DNA of 64,000 bases from Ferruginibacter sp. (GCA_025359625.1 JANYFT010000243.1:1-64000); one strand, 5' to 3'. Positions 8,850 to 20,087 are shown, numbered from the stretch's first letter. The notes: generated from the letters alone by a model not told the origin. Program-made: numbers and translations.

Positions 8850-11800
8850 CTATACCCCATTTACCATGGGCAGTTTTACAAAAAAAGTGGTGCCCTCTCC
8901 TTCTTTTGTTTTAAACCATATATCGCCTTTGCTTTGTTCAACTATTCCTTTACACATGGCAAGGCCTAAACCTGTTCCGGAAGTTTTTGTGGTAAAATTG
9001 GGCGTGAATATTTTTGAGCGCATATTTTCGGGGATGCCGTTACCATTGTCTTTAATAGTTACCAGTATTGCTGAATCCTGCATTGCTTCGTTGATTTGTA
9101 TATGTGCTTTTATATTGCCCGGCACGGCCTGCATGGCATTTTGTATAAGGTTTGTAAACAGGCGGTTGATATGTGTTTTATCCGCATTGATGAAAACAGT
9201 TTCTTTTACCGGTGTCCATTCCAATGCCACATTCTCTTCTAAAGAATGTAATTGAATGGTCATTCGCAGCGATTCATTTAAATCAAAAATTTCGCTTCTT
9301 GGATTACCGATATTGGCAAACTGCGAGAACTGGCCTGCTATCTGGCTAAGATGATCAATTTGCTCTACCAGCGTATTCGCTACACTTTTGGTTAACTCAT
9401 TTAAATTTCCCGTGTTATTGTCAATTGCTTTTTGCAGGTATTGCAAACTTAGCTTCATAGGCGTAAGCGGATTTTTTATTTCATGCGCTACCTGTCTTGC
9501 CATCTCTCTCCATGCGCCTTCTCTTTCACTTTTAGCCAATGCAGCAGCGCTGCCATCTAACTTGGCTACCATTTTATTATATTCTTTCACCAACTCGCCA
9601 ATTTCATCATTCCTTTTCCATTTGATAGCCTCATTTTCTTTACCCAGGTTTACTTCTTTCATTTTATTACTGATAAAAGAAAAAGACCGGGTGATGCGGT
9701 TGGTTATAAAAAAGGCAACAATACCGGCAATTAGAAAAATGAATGCATTAAGGTTAATAATGGCTACTAAAAAATTGGATATTTCCTGCCGCAATTTTGA
9801 TTGCGAAGTGAAATAGGGAATATTAAGATAGGCATACTCTTTACCGGTTTCATCAATTACAGGTACATAATTGCTGAGGTAATTTAATTTACCGATCGCC
9901 TCTTCTTTAAAAAACTGTATTTCTTTTAACTGGTGAAGATGATAGAAAGCCATTGGATCTATCTTATTGCTAACAATGCCCTTACTGTAAGGTAATGGCA
10001 ACGACGAAACTTTAAGGTTACCATCCAGGTCGTAAATATTAACGTCTACTGCATGCACTTCTGATATTCTGGTAATAGTTTGTTCCAGCTTTGCCTTGTT
10101 TGCATCGTCATATATTTTTATTACATCATCAAAAACAATGAGGTCGCTTATAGAGTTGCGTACTTCATTTTGCATCACATGAATAGTACGACTTAACTTT
10201 TCCCGGTTATTATTATGATACCGGTTAATAAAAAATAAGATAGTAGCTACGCCAACAACAAGAAAAGATAACAGGCTTATAAAAATAATGGTAGCATGTA
10301 CCTGTGTGCGGATACTCATTTGCCAATGAGTGCGCATTTTACCCCACTGTAAACGGGAACGTACCACGGCATTAAAGAACCAAAAAATACCTGCTACAAA
10401 TAAAAAGGCGCAAAACAGGTAACTGAATAAAGTGATGGACTCAATAAAAAAATTATCTTCTTTGGCAATGATGACAACTTTGTCGCCTCCCGCTCTATAC
10501 CATAATTCGTAATACCCCTTTTTTCTAAAGGTCTCAAAATCTGTTTTAGGCACTTGCTCCAGAGTTAACTGCCAGGGAAAAGCATAATCATTATGATTGT
10601 ATACCAGTTGCAATTTACTATACACCGCATAAGAATATACCGGTGAATTTTCAATCGAATTATTATAGCCCCTCAAAAATAATTCGGGGTAAAGCGCATC
10701 TGTTTTATATTTCTTTGGTGTGGCCAAAATAAAAACATATCCCAGCCGCCTTTTGGCGGAATCGGTAATATCTATTTTACTGATGTAAGTAAACTGGTCG
10801 TACGATACGTCGTAATAATACAAGTTGGCAAAAGCTGTTGCTTTTCCCTGTGTTTTTAAGATAGTGGTTAACGTATTATAGTTTGTAGAATCTTGGTTGT
10901 ACAAAGGTTTTTCCTTATCGTCAAATGTATAAATGCGGGTGTCGTATTTATTTAAATAGCCGCTAAAATTTCCATTTAGCAAACTGTCTTTTAATGACTT
11001 GTTTGTATAACTGTTTTTAAACTCACCAAAAAGTGGTGCCAATGCTTCATTCCTGAAATCTGTTAAAACAGTATTCATTAAATGTTCGTTTGCCGGATCT
11101 GCTTTTGCTGCCAATGTTTCTGCGTAGTATTTTCTTTTCTCCACTTCTTTCTTATCATTTTCTACAATAATAATTGCCGCAATGGATAAAGAAAAAAAGA
11201 AGAGCCAAAAAATTAACCTGGATGAAATGACCTGGGAGGCCAGTAAAAACAGGTGTTTATTATTAACCAATAACAGATAAATCAATAGCCATAGTAACAG
11301 GCACAATTCAAAAATAACATCAGGCTCTTTAATACGGATGGTTAAAACAACCAGCCCAATAATGGTTACATACACTAACATTACGAGTATGTTTTTGGGC
11401 AATAATGGCTGTAATAAATAAATAACTACTTGTGTTAAAAAGAAATATCCTATTGCCACACAACCCAATACCACAAAACCAATAACACTGTAAATATTTA
11501 AGGTGAAAAAATTTATTACATCAAAAGAAATTTGAGAATCGGCCACCAGCGAAAGAAATATATGCCCGCAAACTAAAGTACTTATTAGTATAAATACAAT
11601 TCCCAATAAAATAGCTACCCATTTAATAACCGGCTTATCGGAGGGTATAGCAATTTTTTTTTCCTGTATATAAAAACGTACAAAAAGAATTACCCATAAA
11701 AACAACAAGGCATTTATTAACAGATCGCCTAAAGAACGAAATACAGCATTACTGCCATAAATGGAAGGGTCAAACAATTCGAACTGCCGTAAATTTAAAG

Positions 11801-12599
11801 GAATGGGCAGGTAATAACTTGCTATCCGTATTGCCAAAATAAATGCTGCTAAAAATACTACGCCTTGGTAAAAATTTTTCTTTACTACATAGGTGGCCAT
11901 TAAATGCACCATTAAAAATATAACCAACGCAGCCAGCAGCCTGAAAAGAGAAGCCAGTAAAGCATTTTGCGGAATTGTAATTATATTATTTTGCACCAGG
12001 GAGAAAAGAAAATTACCTTCCTTTGACTTAATGGAAGTTCCATTTGGCTGGTCTGAAATGCTATAATTATTTCCCAGGCGGTTATCAATTGCAAAGGAAT
12101 TTTCGAGGTATTCATTTGTAATAGCGTAGTTCCATTTTACAGGAATTAACGCCAAAACAGTCAGGCTATTGACTTCGGCTTTTCGCCACACATAATACCC
12201 GTTGGGCAATTGTATAAAGCCAGACCTTCCCTGCATGTTAAATATATGAATTGTTGGATCTATTACCTGTGTATTCCAAAAAAGGAGATCGTAATTGCCC
12301 CTTTCGTTTTTGGATAAAATAAAAAAGAAATATTTCTTTTCTGTTAATTGCTGCAGTGCAATTTCGCTGCTGCTTTTATGAGCAATTTTATTAATTACAG
12401 CAGAATCATTCGTTATTGCATCAAAATCATTTTCGTGGCCCGCAATATAGCCACTCATGTTTTTCTGAAATGCTTCGGGTGAAGCACTTCCTGACCAATA
12501 ATTATCAATTATAAAAGATATAGTGATAAGCCAGGCTGCAGTTACCAGTAAATAAGCATTTTTTAATAACCGCTGTTTAAAAGAGTAGTCGTTTTGCAA
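8850..12599 (-). CDS. Large membrane sensor histidine kinase, NtrY-like C-terminus
   Basis: Multiple N-terminal TM segments, HAMP-like region (NRITRSFSFISNKMKEV), REMARQVAHEIKNPLTPMKLSLQYLQKA, N box NLIQNAMQAV, DNGNGIP, TKTSGTGLGLAMCKGIVE. Confidence 0.9.
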   Translation of the reverse strand: MQNDYSFKQRLLKNAYLLVTAAWLITISFIIDNYWSGSASPEAFQKNMSGYIAGHENDFDAITNDSAVINKIAHKSSSEIALQQLTEKKYFFFILSKNERGNYDLLFWNTQVIDPTIHIFNMQGRSGFIQLPNGYYVWRKAEVNSLTVLALIPVKWNYAITNEYLENSFAIDNRLGNNYSISDQPNGTSIKSKEGNFLFSLVQNNIITIPQNALLASLFRLLAALVIFLMVHLMATYVVKKNFYQGVVFLAAFILAIRIASYYLPIPLNLRQFELFDPSIYGSNAVFRSLGDLLINALLFLWVILFVRFYIQEKKIAIPSDKPVIKWVAILLGIVFILISTLVCGHIFLSLVADSQISFDVINFFTLNIYSVIGFVVLGCVAIGYFFLTQVVIYLLQPLLPKNILVMLVYVTIIGLVVLTIRIKEPDVIFELCLLLWLLIYLLLVNNKHLFLLASQVISSRLIFWLFFFSLSIAAIIIVENDKKEVEKRKYYAETLAAKADPANEHLMNTVLTDFRNEALAPLFGEFKNSYTNKSLKDSLLNGNFSGYLNKYDTRIYTFDDKEKPLYNQDSTNYNTLTTILKTQGKATAFANLYYYDVSYDQFTYISKIDITDSAKRRLGYVFILATPKKYKTDALYPELFLRGYNNSIENSPVYSYAVYSKLQLVYNHNDYAFPWQLTLEQVPKTDFETFRKKGYYELWYRAGGDKVVIIAKEDNFFIESITLFSYLFCAFLFVAGIFWFFNAVVRSRLQWGKMRTHWQMSIRTQVHATIIFISLLSFLVVGVATILFFINRYHNNNREKLSRTIHVMQNEVRNSISDLIVFDDVIKIYDDANKAKLEQTITRISEVHAVDVNIYDLDGNLKVSSLPLPYSKGIVSNKIDPMAFYHLHQLKEIQFFKEEAIGKLNYLSNYVPVIDETGKEYAYLNIPYFTSQSKLRQEISNFLVAIINLNAFIFLIAGIVAFFITNRITRSFSFISNKMKEVNLGKENEAIKWKRNDEIGELVKEYNKMVAKLDGSAAALAKSEREGAWREMARQVAHEIKNPLTPMKLSLQYLQKAIDNNTGNLNELTKSVANTLVEQIDHLSQIAGQFSQFANIGNPRSEIFDLNESLRMTIQLHSLEENVALEWTPVKETVFINADKTHINRLFTNLIQNAMQAVPGNIKAHIQINEAMQDSAILVTIKDNGNGIPENMRSKIFTPNFTTKTSGTGLGLAMCKGIVEQSKGDIWFKTKEGEGTTFFVKLPMVNGV

Positions 12600-12643
12600 G
12601 TAATATTAATTTACTGCAATCGCAGCTTGTAAAATAATGATGA

Positions 12644-13405
12644 TTATTGTTTTTTTATTTTATTCCAGATAGTATCCATTTCTTCTAAAGTCATATCCTG
12701 CAGTGCCTTACCGCTGCTCAACGCCTCTGCTTCCATTTTAGTAAACCTGTTGATAAATTTTTTGTTGGTTCGTTCCAGGGCATTCTCAGCATCTAACTGC
12801 AAAAACCTTGCAAAGTTTATCAAAGAGAAAAAAACATCCCCTAGTTCGTCTTCCATATTTTCCCTGTTACCGGAGGCGATGGCTTCAAATAACTCTGCTT
12901 TTTCTTCCTCTACTTTCTCCCAAACCTGTTCCTTATTTTCCCATTCAAAGCCCACCTGCTTTGCCTTTTCCTGCAGCCGCATGGCTTTAACTGTTGCCGG
13001 TAAGGTTTTAGGTACGCCACTTAATACAGATGCCTTACCTTCTTTTAGTTTTAATTTTTCCCAATTGCGTTTTACATCTTCTTCATCTTTTACAACTACA
13101 TCACCATAAATATGAGGATGCCTGAAAATTAGTTTTTCACAAACGCCGTTGATCACTTCATCAAGTGTAAACTGGTTTTGCTCTGTGCCAATTTTAGCAT
13201 AAAAAACAATGTGCAGTAAAATATCGCCCAGTTCTTCTTTAATGCCTTTCCAGTCATTATCTGTTATGGCATCTGTTAGTTCGAAGGTTTCTTCAATGGT
13301 TAGTTGCCGCAATGTTTGTATCGTTTGCTTTTTATCCCACGGGCATTGTTCTCTTAATTCATTCATGATATTTACCAATCTTTCAAAAGCGGAATTATGC
13401 TGCAT
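12644..13405 (-). CDS. mazG: Nucleoside triphosphate pyrophosphohydrolase MazG
   Basis: LREQCPWDKKQTIQTLRQLTIEETFEL, EELGDILLHIVFYAKI, MEDELGDVFFSLINFARFL. Confidence 0.95.
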   Translation of the reverse strand: MQHNSAFERLVNIMNELREQCPWDKKQTIQTLRQLTIEETFELTDAITDNDWKGIKEELGDILLHIVFYAKIGTEQNQFTLDEVINGVCEKLIFRHPHIYGDVVVKDEEDVKRNWEKLKLKEGKASVLSGVPKTLPATVKAMRLQEKAKQVGFEWENKEQVWEKVEEEKAELFEAIASGNRENMEDELGDVFFSLINFARFLQLDAENALERTNKKFINRFTKMEAEALSSGKALQDMTLEEMDTIWNKIKKQ

Positions 13406-13633
13406 ACTTTAATTAAAATAAATTGAAAAAATAAGGATTGCAATTGTTACAAGCCATCGTTTAAACAAAGCAATTTTTAAAATAAATATTTTGCTGGTGG
13501 TTAAAGTAAACAATCCGGCACCAACAAATTTTGTTAAAAATACTCAAAAAAAGAATGACCGAATGGTATGGCAGAAATAACCATCTGATTAAAAAAATTT
13601 ATTAGCTTACTTTTACGCTCGAAAATTCAATAC

Positions 13634-14473
13634 ATGATGAAAAAAACAGGGATGCTTTTTGTGCTGCTGGTGATGATTGCTCATTTTGCACCTGCACAAT
13701 ATTACTATAAAGACCTTGTAAGCAATAAACAGGCACAGGCTGAAAAAGCAGTGCTGCAACAGCAAAAAATTAAAACCATTGAAGTGCATAGTTTTGAGGG
13801 CGACAAAACTCCGAGTGAAGGTTTTTTTTGCGAGAAAAAAATTAGTAAAGATTACCGCCGGATGGAAACCTACACAAGGAGTTATACAACCGGCAAGGCC
13901 CTGCTCACTTCTTTCTACAATAATACTGGGCAACTGATGCAGTCTACTGACAGCTCTGATATTACTGCGTCTACTTCTTTCTATCAATACAATGCAGATG
14001 GGGATATCATCAGCATTATTTCAACTTCGCACTCTTCAGATGAAGATTTTGCTACCCTGCTGAAAGAAGAGCACCGGTACAAATACAATGATAAAAAACA
14101 ACCCATACAAATGCTGCGAATAAAAAATAATAAAGATTCTGTTTTGACAGACTTTATTATTGACGAACATGGCAACGTTACAGATGAAATTGAACCAGGT
14201 AAAAATGGGCACCATTATTATTATTATTACGATGCAAAAAACAGGCTGACAGACGTTGTAAAGTTTAATGTAGTGGTAGGAAAGCTGATGCCCGATTTTA
14301 CTTTTGAATATAATAGCAGCAACCAGGTTACACAAATGATATCGGTGGAAGAAGGTGTAAGCAGAAATTACTATACCTGGAAATATGTATACAATGATGG
14401 CGTAAAGATCATTGAAAAATGTTTTTCAAAAGAGAATGATCTTTTGGGGTATTTTGAATATGAGTACAAGTAA
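13634..14473 (+). CDS. Secreted hypothetical protein with YD/RHS-like repeats
   Basis: Signal peptide; repeating YNxDGDI / YNDKKQP / DEHGNV / YDAKNRLTDVVKF / YNSSNQV segments. Confidence 0.7.
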   Translation: MMKKTGMLFVLLVMIAHFAPAQYYYKDLVSNKQAQAEKAVLQQQKIKTIEVHSFEGDKTPSEGFFCEKKISKDYRRMETYTRSYTTGKALLTSFYNNTGQLMQSTDSSDITASTSFYQYNADGDIISIISTSHSSDEDFATLLKEEHRYKYNDKKQPIQMLRIKNNKDSVLTDFIIDEHGNVTDEIEPGKNGHHYYYYYDAKNRLTDVVKFNVVVGKLMPDFTFEYNSSNQVTQMISVEEGVSRNYYTWKYVYNDGVKIIEKCFSKENDLLGYFEYEYK

Positions 14474-14625
14474 TGGCTGATGGCTGCTCGGTGAAACGGT
14501 CTGACGAGGGGAATTTATTGATGTATAATTTTCTTAAACGAGTGATGGCTTTGAAATTATTTGTAAGCTACATATTTTAATTTTAAGCTGATCGCATTTG
14601 CACCACCAATAACTAATAGTGTAGC

Positions 14626-14717
14626 GGATTTAATGGGAGTGCCACAAAGCTTAAAAGGTACAAGTGAGTGACACAACGATTTACCACATGGCTTCCTTGA
14701 CTGGACAGTTATTTTAT
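14626..14717 (+). repeat. Interspersed intergenic repeat, copy 3
   Basis: TGCCACAAAGCTTAAAAGGTACAAGTGAGTGACACAACGATTTACCACATGGCTTCC...GGACAGTTATTTTATA. Confidence 0.6.
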
Positions 14718-14723
14718 AATTAC

Positions 14724-14758
14724 AAAAAAGTCTCCAAAAATTTGGAGACTTTTTTTTT
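14724..14758. terminator. Bidirectional terminator
   Basis: AAAAAAGTCTCCAAAAATTTGGAGACTTTTTTTTT hairpin between convergent genes. Confidence 0.85.
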
Positions 14759-14804
14759 GCGGATTTTTTGATTGAGTAATTTTACAGGTTTACGGACGTT
14801 GCTA

Positions 14805-17234
14805 TTATTTGATCCTTTTTGATTCGCTTTCCAAACCTGTTTTTCTATCCCTTGAATTTTTAATTTGGTTGCTGCCAAAACGGTAACTGAAATTTACACG
14901 AAAAGTCTGGCTTTCCCACGAACCGGCGGCATTGATCTGTAGGCCGCCAAAATCGCTGGTTGCTTTCCATGATGAAGTATGAAATATATCTGTTGCAGAA
15001 ATTTTAATGGTAGCCTTTTTGTGCAAAAAAAGCTTTTGCAAACCTAAGTCCACACCACCTTGCGGTTTGGTTTTCCAGGTGGCAGCCCATATGCTTGGGC
15101 CATTGAACCAGCCGCTTATTTCGGCAGTATAATCTTTGCCTAAAATAAAGCTTTGCTGCAGGTAGGCACCATAACCGGGTATATTAACTTTTAAAGCTTT
15201 TTTGCCAATAGCTCCATCAAACATCTGGTAATTGTACCAGATATTGGCGTAGCCGCTCCACCATTTATTGATGGGTAACGAAGAGCCGATATTGATGTTG
15301 ATAATATTTTGTGTGGCCAGGTTTTGTTGCTGAACATAAGTAGCATTGCCGGTGGTGTCGGTTACCTGTGTGGCGTAATCCTTTACATGGCTATACCCTA
15401 CTGTTGTATTAATAATACCCATGAAAGTATGCGTTAACTCTATATTATCCGTGTATTGCGGACGAAGGAATGCATTGCCTTTTTCATAGGTCAGTTCATC
15501 CAGTTTATTTTCAAAAGGGTTCAGGTCCTGGTAAGTTGGCCGGTCAATTCTGCGGCTATACGTTAGGTTTAGTGTATGATTTTTATGCAGGTTCCAGGTA
15601 AGAGCCGCACTGGGAAAAAGATTTACATAACTTCTTTTAACTGTATTATCCGCCTGCACAATTCCATCTTCCCGGGTAAGGCCCCCTTCGCTGTTTGTCT
15701 GTTCCATTCTTAACCCAGTCTGTATGCTCCATTTGGTGTTTAACTGCTGCTGATAATTTGCATAAGCTGCATTTACATTTTCTTTGTACTTAAATGTATT
15801 ACTTCGGTCTAATACTTTTACAGGTTCGCCGCTGGCATTATCATTAAAAAAATCGAAGGTGTTTTTTGTAGTTACAAAAGAAGTTTTAGCGCCATAGCCC
15901 AGTTTTCCTTTGCCCAGTTTTTGTTCCACATCCAGCTTGGCGGTATAGATATCTATATCGGTTGGTGTAGCGTTTCTGTAAATGACACTATAAATTAATT
16001 CGTTAGCATTGTTGTAATAATAATTAGGCTGGTAACTTTTTCCCCTGCCCCTGAATAATCCGTAATCGGCATCAAAATTTATTTCTGTGCCGCTGGTATC
16101 TGCATACCGGTAGTTAAGGTTAAAGTTAGCATTGGTGCGGTTACCGGGCACTAAATTGTAAGCCTGCAGATTTTTTATAAACTTACCGGTAGGATTATAA
16201 AAGATAGGTGTGTTGGTGGTGCTCGACCATTCGTTATCACCAAAATTGGTAGTTACCAAAACACCGATGGTGTTTTTATTATCTATAAAATAATCTGCAC
16301 CTGCCTTAATATTTATGTTTTTATTGCTATTAAGGTTAAGGCTCATTTGTTTGTAAGCGGTATCTTTTTGTATCCGGTACAACCTGAGTGGATTTTGATA
16401 CTGACCGATGTTGGCGCCAACATTACTAAACAGGTTTATTTTTTTATCGCGATAGTTTAAATTTACAGAGCCATTGCCTTTAGGTGTAACCCCTTGCACA
16501 AAACCCAGGTTGGTACTTCCATTGGTACCAAATTTTTTATTTTTTTTCAGGCGGATATTTACAATACCTGCATTGCCGCTTGCATCATATTTTGCACTTG
16601 GGTTACTGATCATTTCAATAGCTTCCACATCATTGCTGTTAATACTTTTTAAATAAGCTGCCAGGTCCTTTGTATCCAACTGCATCATTTTTCCATCTAC
16701 ATAAACCTTTACTCCTGATTTACCTTTCATGCTGATATTGTCATTATTGTCCACCTGCATGCCCGGACTTTTTTGCAACAACTCTAATGCATTGCTGCCC
16801 GTTGCATTTATGCTAGCTTCTACATTAAACACTGTTTTATCTGCCCTGATCTCTATCATTGGTTTTTTTGAAACAACAGTTACGGCTGATAATTTATTGG
16901 ATACAGACAACAGTGACGTTGACGGAACAGTAACGTTTTCTCCTGCCTTTAGAAAAAAGGATGGTGCATATTTAGTTTCAAAGCCTACTAATGAATAGCT
17001 TATTAAAAAGCTGTCTACCTTTTTTGTAGTAAATTCAAAACCGCCGTCCGAGCCAGTTACAGCAGCTTTTACAAGACTGCTATCTTTTGCCTGCAAGAGC
17101 GACACGGTAACAGACTGTAAAGGTTTGCTGTTATTATCGGCTACTTTTCCGGTTACTCTTCCCATGGTTTGGGCCATTGGTTTGGCAGCTAATAGTAGCA
17201 TTGCCGACAAAATAAAAATAGTTAGTTTTTTCAT
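14805..17234 (-). CDS. Outer-membrane beta-barrel / TonB-dependent receptor-like protein with carboxypeptidase-like regulatory domain
   Basis: Signal peptide at MKKLTIFILSAMLLLAAKPMAQ, GKVADNNSKPLQSVTVSLL, plug-like SGVKVYVDGKMMQLDTKDLAAYLKSINSNDVEAIEMISNPSAKYDASGNAGIVNI. Confidence 0.85.
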   Translation of the reverse strand: MKKLTIFILSAMLLLAAKPMAQTMGRVTGKVADNNSKPLQSVTVSLLQAKDSSLVKAAVTGSDGGFEFTTKKVDSFLISYSLVGFETKYAPSFFLKAGENVTVPSTSLLSVSNKLSAVTVVSKKPMIEIRADKTVFNVEASINATGSNALELLQKSPGMQVDNNDNISMKGKSGVKVYVDGKMMQLDTKDLAAYLKSINSNDVEAIEMISNPSAKYDASGNAGIVNIRLKKNKKFGTNGSTNLGFVQGVTPKGNGSVNLNYRDKKINLFSNVGANIGQYQNPLRLYRIQKDTAYKQMSLNLNSNKNINIKAGADYFIDNKNTIGVLVTTNFGDNEWSSTTNTPIFYNPTGKFIKNLQAYNLVPGNRTNANFNLNYRYADTSGTEINFDADYGLFRGRGKSYQPNYYYNNANELIYSVIYRNATPTDIDIYTAKLDVEQKLGKGKLGYGAKTSFVTTKNTFDFFNDNASGEPVKVLDRSNTFKYKENVNAAYANYQQQLNTKWSIQTGLRMEQTNSEGGLTREDGIVQADNTVKRSYVNLFPSAALTWNLHKNHTLNLTYSRRIDRPTYQDLNPFENKLDELTYEKGNAFLRPQYTDNIELTHTFMGIINTTVGYSHVKDYATQVTDTTGNATYVQQQNLATQNIININIGSSLPINKWWSGYANIWYNYQMFDGAIGKKALKVNIPGYGAYLQQSFILGKDYTAEISGWFNGPSIWAATWKTKPQGGVDLGLQKLFLHKKATIKISATDIFHTSSWKATSDFGGLQINAAGSWESQTFRVNFSYRFGSNQIKNSRDRKTGLESESKRIK

Positions 17235-17618
17235 TATAATAATTTCGGTTGTTTTGATTAACTTATTGAACGCAAAGCAATTCAAAAAGTTACAGTGCCA
17301 AAAGCTAATTTTGGATGAAGTGAGGATTTTGCGAGATGAATGGTGCAGCAGCTTGCAAACAATTGTGATGAAAGGGAATAAACATGGATGAGTGAAAATT
17401 CAATTTATTTTTTTTAAAATAAAAAATTGAAAACCTGTTTACAATTCCAACATCCATATTTATTTCATCGTGATGAAAGAATACATGCTCTTTAAAAAAA
17501 TAAAATAAATTAATGGCAGAAATAAATTAAAAAGCCAGGGGTTGGTTAATCAAATAAGGGATAGACAAAATTTATTCAAAAGACCAGCCATCTATTGCCG
17601 GGTATTTGCAATTCATTT

Positions 17619-18272
17619 TTATCTAATAGAAAGACCGGTGTAATCATTTGCATAACCAATTACATTATTGTATAGCTCAAAATCTTCCATGGGATGTGTA
17701 GTAGTCAGTACAAAAGTTTGCATACCTGCGTTCAGTGCGCTCTCCACCCCCTTTGGTGCATCTTCAAAAACAATACAATCTTTTGCATTAACACCTAATG
17801 CTGCAGCACATTGTAAAAAAGTTTCGGGATGAGGTTTGCTGATGGTTACATTATCTGCACTCACAATCACAGGAAAGTAGTCACGCAATTGAAGATTGTC
17901 CAATACAAAATCAATATTAAAAGGAATGGCTGCAGAACCAATGGCCATCTTAATACCAGCGGCTTTTGCACCTGCTAAAAACTCTTTCAGTCCATTAATT
18001 AATGCAAGTTTTGGCAGGTAAGTCTGTTGATACCGTCTTTCTTTTTCGAATGATAATTCATTCATGCGGTCCGACGTAAAATGATCTTTACCAAAAAAGC
18101 GGGTCAATACTTCTTCATTTTTACCATACATCTGTGCCTTCACTTCTTCTCTCGTAAAGTTTGCACCCAGATCATTGTTTAAAATATTTTGCCAGGCTAT
18201 TGTATGGTAATGCATATCATCGATTATGGTACCATTCAAATCAAATAAAAATGCTTTTGCTGTTATGTTCAT
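17619..18272 (-). CDS. HAD-superfamily hydrolase, beta-phosphoglucomutase-like
   Basis: FLFDLNGTIIDDM, GLKEFLAGAKAAGIKMAIGSAA, SKPHPETFLQCAAALGV, CIVFEDAPKGVESALNAGM. Confidence 0.88.
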   Translation of the reverse strand: MNITAKAFLFDLNGTIIDDMHYHTIAWQNILNNDLGANFTREEVKAQMYGKNEEVLTRFFGKDHFTSDRMNELSFEKERRYQQTYLPKLALINGLKEFLAGAKAAGIKMAIGSAAIPFNIDFVLDNLQLRDYFPVIVSADNVTISKPHPETFLQCAAALGVNAKDCIVFEDAPKGVESALNAGMQTFVLTTTHPMEDFELYNNVIGYANDYTGLSIR

Positions 18273-18349
18273 TTCAAAAAAACAGGTTTCTTTTTTTATA
18301 AAATAATTTGCAATATTAGTTACTTAATCGTTTCGTAACACGTAAATAA

Positions 18350-20071
18350 TTACCAACTAACTTTTAATAACGCAACCGCCTGCCCTGCCAAAGGCAACTG
18401 GTAATTTACTTTTCCATTCAACACTTTCAACTGTTTTACGCCGCCGTTTTTTTGCAATTTTCCAGCTGCTTCCAACTTTGTAAATTGCTTTGCAGAAATG
18501 TTTTGCGGAGAACCCATTTCTTTCCACAATGTATAGGAATTACTATGTGTTTCATCCACCAGGTAATTGCTTACTATTACTTTACCGGAAGGCAGATTTT
18601 GCAGCACCAAATTTATCACTGCTGTTAATTTTTTACTATCATCATCATGATAATTCCAAAGCAGAATGTACAACTCTTTTGTACTTAAAGTGGCCAGGGC
18701 ATTAACGTATGACTGGTCGCCATGAACGCTGCTATCAACAATTTGTTGCAATGAAAGAGTGTTCGCATTATTTACTTCCAGCATCTTCCCCTTCATCATG
18801 CCAAACATTCTGAAAACGTTCAGCACGGGTTTATCAACCCCGTTGGTTGCCAGATCACGGAAGCCTGCAAACCAGGGCTGATCTTCAAATTCAAAAGACC
18901 AACTTACGGCTCCCTGCAGGTTAACGTCATACTTTTTTGCCAGCGCATACAGTTGTGCGAATGAAGCCGCTGTATAACTTGAATACATCGTACCATTGCG
19001 GTAAGCATTTTGCGGATTAAACTTTACGGAGCAGGCCGCACAACCTTCCGGATCAAACTCGCCAATAATGATCGGCAGTTTTTTTAGTGATGGAAAAGCA
19101 TTTATAATTTCAAAACCTTTTGCAACATCCTGTAACTGCACTGCCATATTCATCTGCACATGATTGTTTACAACAGTTGGATTCCCTTTTGCATGAAACG
19201 TTATGTAATCTAAAGGTGCTCCCGTTTTACCTGTTGCATTATTTTTACCCTCAACACAATGCTGTAAAAATGCTTTTAGAAAATCACCGGCTTTGTCCCA
19301 CCTCGGGCCCGTGGAAGTGGGGCCGCCGATCACCGCACCCGGGCATGCCCTTTTCACCGCATCAGCCGCAAAATCATACAAAGTAAAATACTCTTCCATC
19401 GTACCTTTCCAGTAACCGATATTGGGTTCGTTCCATACTTCCCAGCACCAGCTTTTTATTTCTTTTTCACCATACTTTTCTTTACAGTGTTTTACCCATT
19501 GGTACACCAGCTCTCCCCACTTTTTATAATCAGAAGGCGGATATGCCCAACCCGTATAAATAGAATCATACGGCACGCCCGGCTTCCAGTGATGCTGGTA
19601 TGGCTTCGGTTTTACCGATAATGCTTCGGGCATAAAACCGATCTCTGCAATGGGCTTTATACCGCGTTGTACAAACACATCAAAAATGGCATCCACGCCT
19701 TTCCAGTTGTATACTGGTTTGCCATCTTTGTCTTCAGTGTAAGCATTGGTGCTGCTCCATTTCAATGCCACTTTTCCATCGCCGGTGGTTAATAAATTAT
19801 GTACCCGAACGTACACAGGATTTTTACTGAGCACTGCTAATTCAGACAGTAATTTCTTACCATCTTTCATGGTGGTATAATTAGCCTCATCATATCCAAA
19901 ATAACTCCAGACAGGGTCAAAGGAACCCATTACTTTTTTTGCATCAATGGTAATAGTACTTGTATCCTGTTGTGCAAAAACGGGTTGGATACTTTTAGCA
20001 AAGACTACTGCAAAAATGCAACTACCGGCCATTAAACCGGTAGTTGCATTTTTAAGATTTTTTAAAATCAT
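18350..20071 (-). CDS. GH39-like glycoside hydrolase (beta-xylosidase-type)
   Basis: Signal peptide, YVRVHNLL, WCWEVWNEPNIGYWKGTMEEYFTLYD, PIIIGEFDPEGCAACSVK, WSFEFEDQPWFAGFRDLATNGVDKPVLNVFRM. Confidence 0.8.
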   Translation of the reverse strand: MILKNLKNATTGLMAGSCIFAVVFAKSIQPVFAQQDTSTITIDAKKVMGSFDPVWSYFGYDEANYTTMKDGKKLLSELAVLSKNPVYVRVHNLLTTGDGKVALKWSSTNAYTEDKDGKPVYNWKGVDAIFDVFVQRGIKPIAEIGFMPEALSVKPKPYQHHWKPGVPYDSIYTGWAYPPSDYKKWGELVYQWVKHCKEKYGEKEIKSWCWEVWNEPNIGYWKGTMEEYFTLYDFAADAVKRACPGAVIGGPTSTGPRWDKAGDFLKAFLQHCVEGKNNATGKTGAPLDYITFHAKGNPTVVNNHVQMNMAVQLQDVAKGFEIINAFPSLKKLPIIIGEFDPEGCAACSVKFNPQNAYRNGTMYSSYTAASFAQLYALAKKYDVNLQGAVSWSFEFEDQPWFAGFRDLATNGVDKPVLNVFRMFGMMKGKMLEVNNANTLSLQQIVDSSVHGDQSYVNALATLSTKELYILLWNYHDDDSKKLTAVINLVLQNLPSGKVIVSNYLVDETHSNSYTLWKEMGSPQNISAKQFTKLEAAGKLQKNGGVKQLKVLNGKVNYQLPLAGQAVALLKVSW

Positions 20072-20087
20072 TTTTATAATTGTAGTA

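Noticed and set aside
13613-14335. Minus-strand ORFs 13613-13987, 13984-14175 and 14036-14335
   Set aside because: Antisense to the secreted YD-like protein gene, with no coherent protein features.
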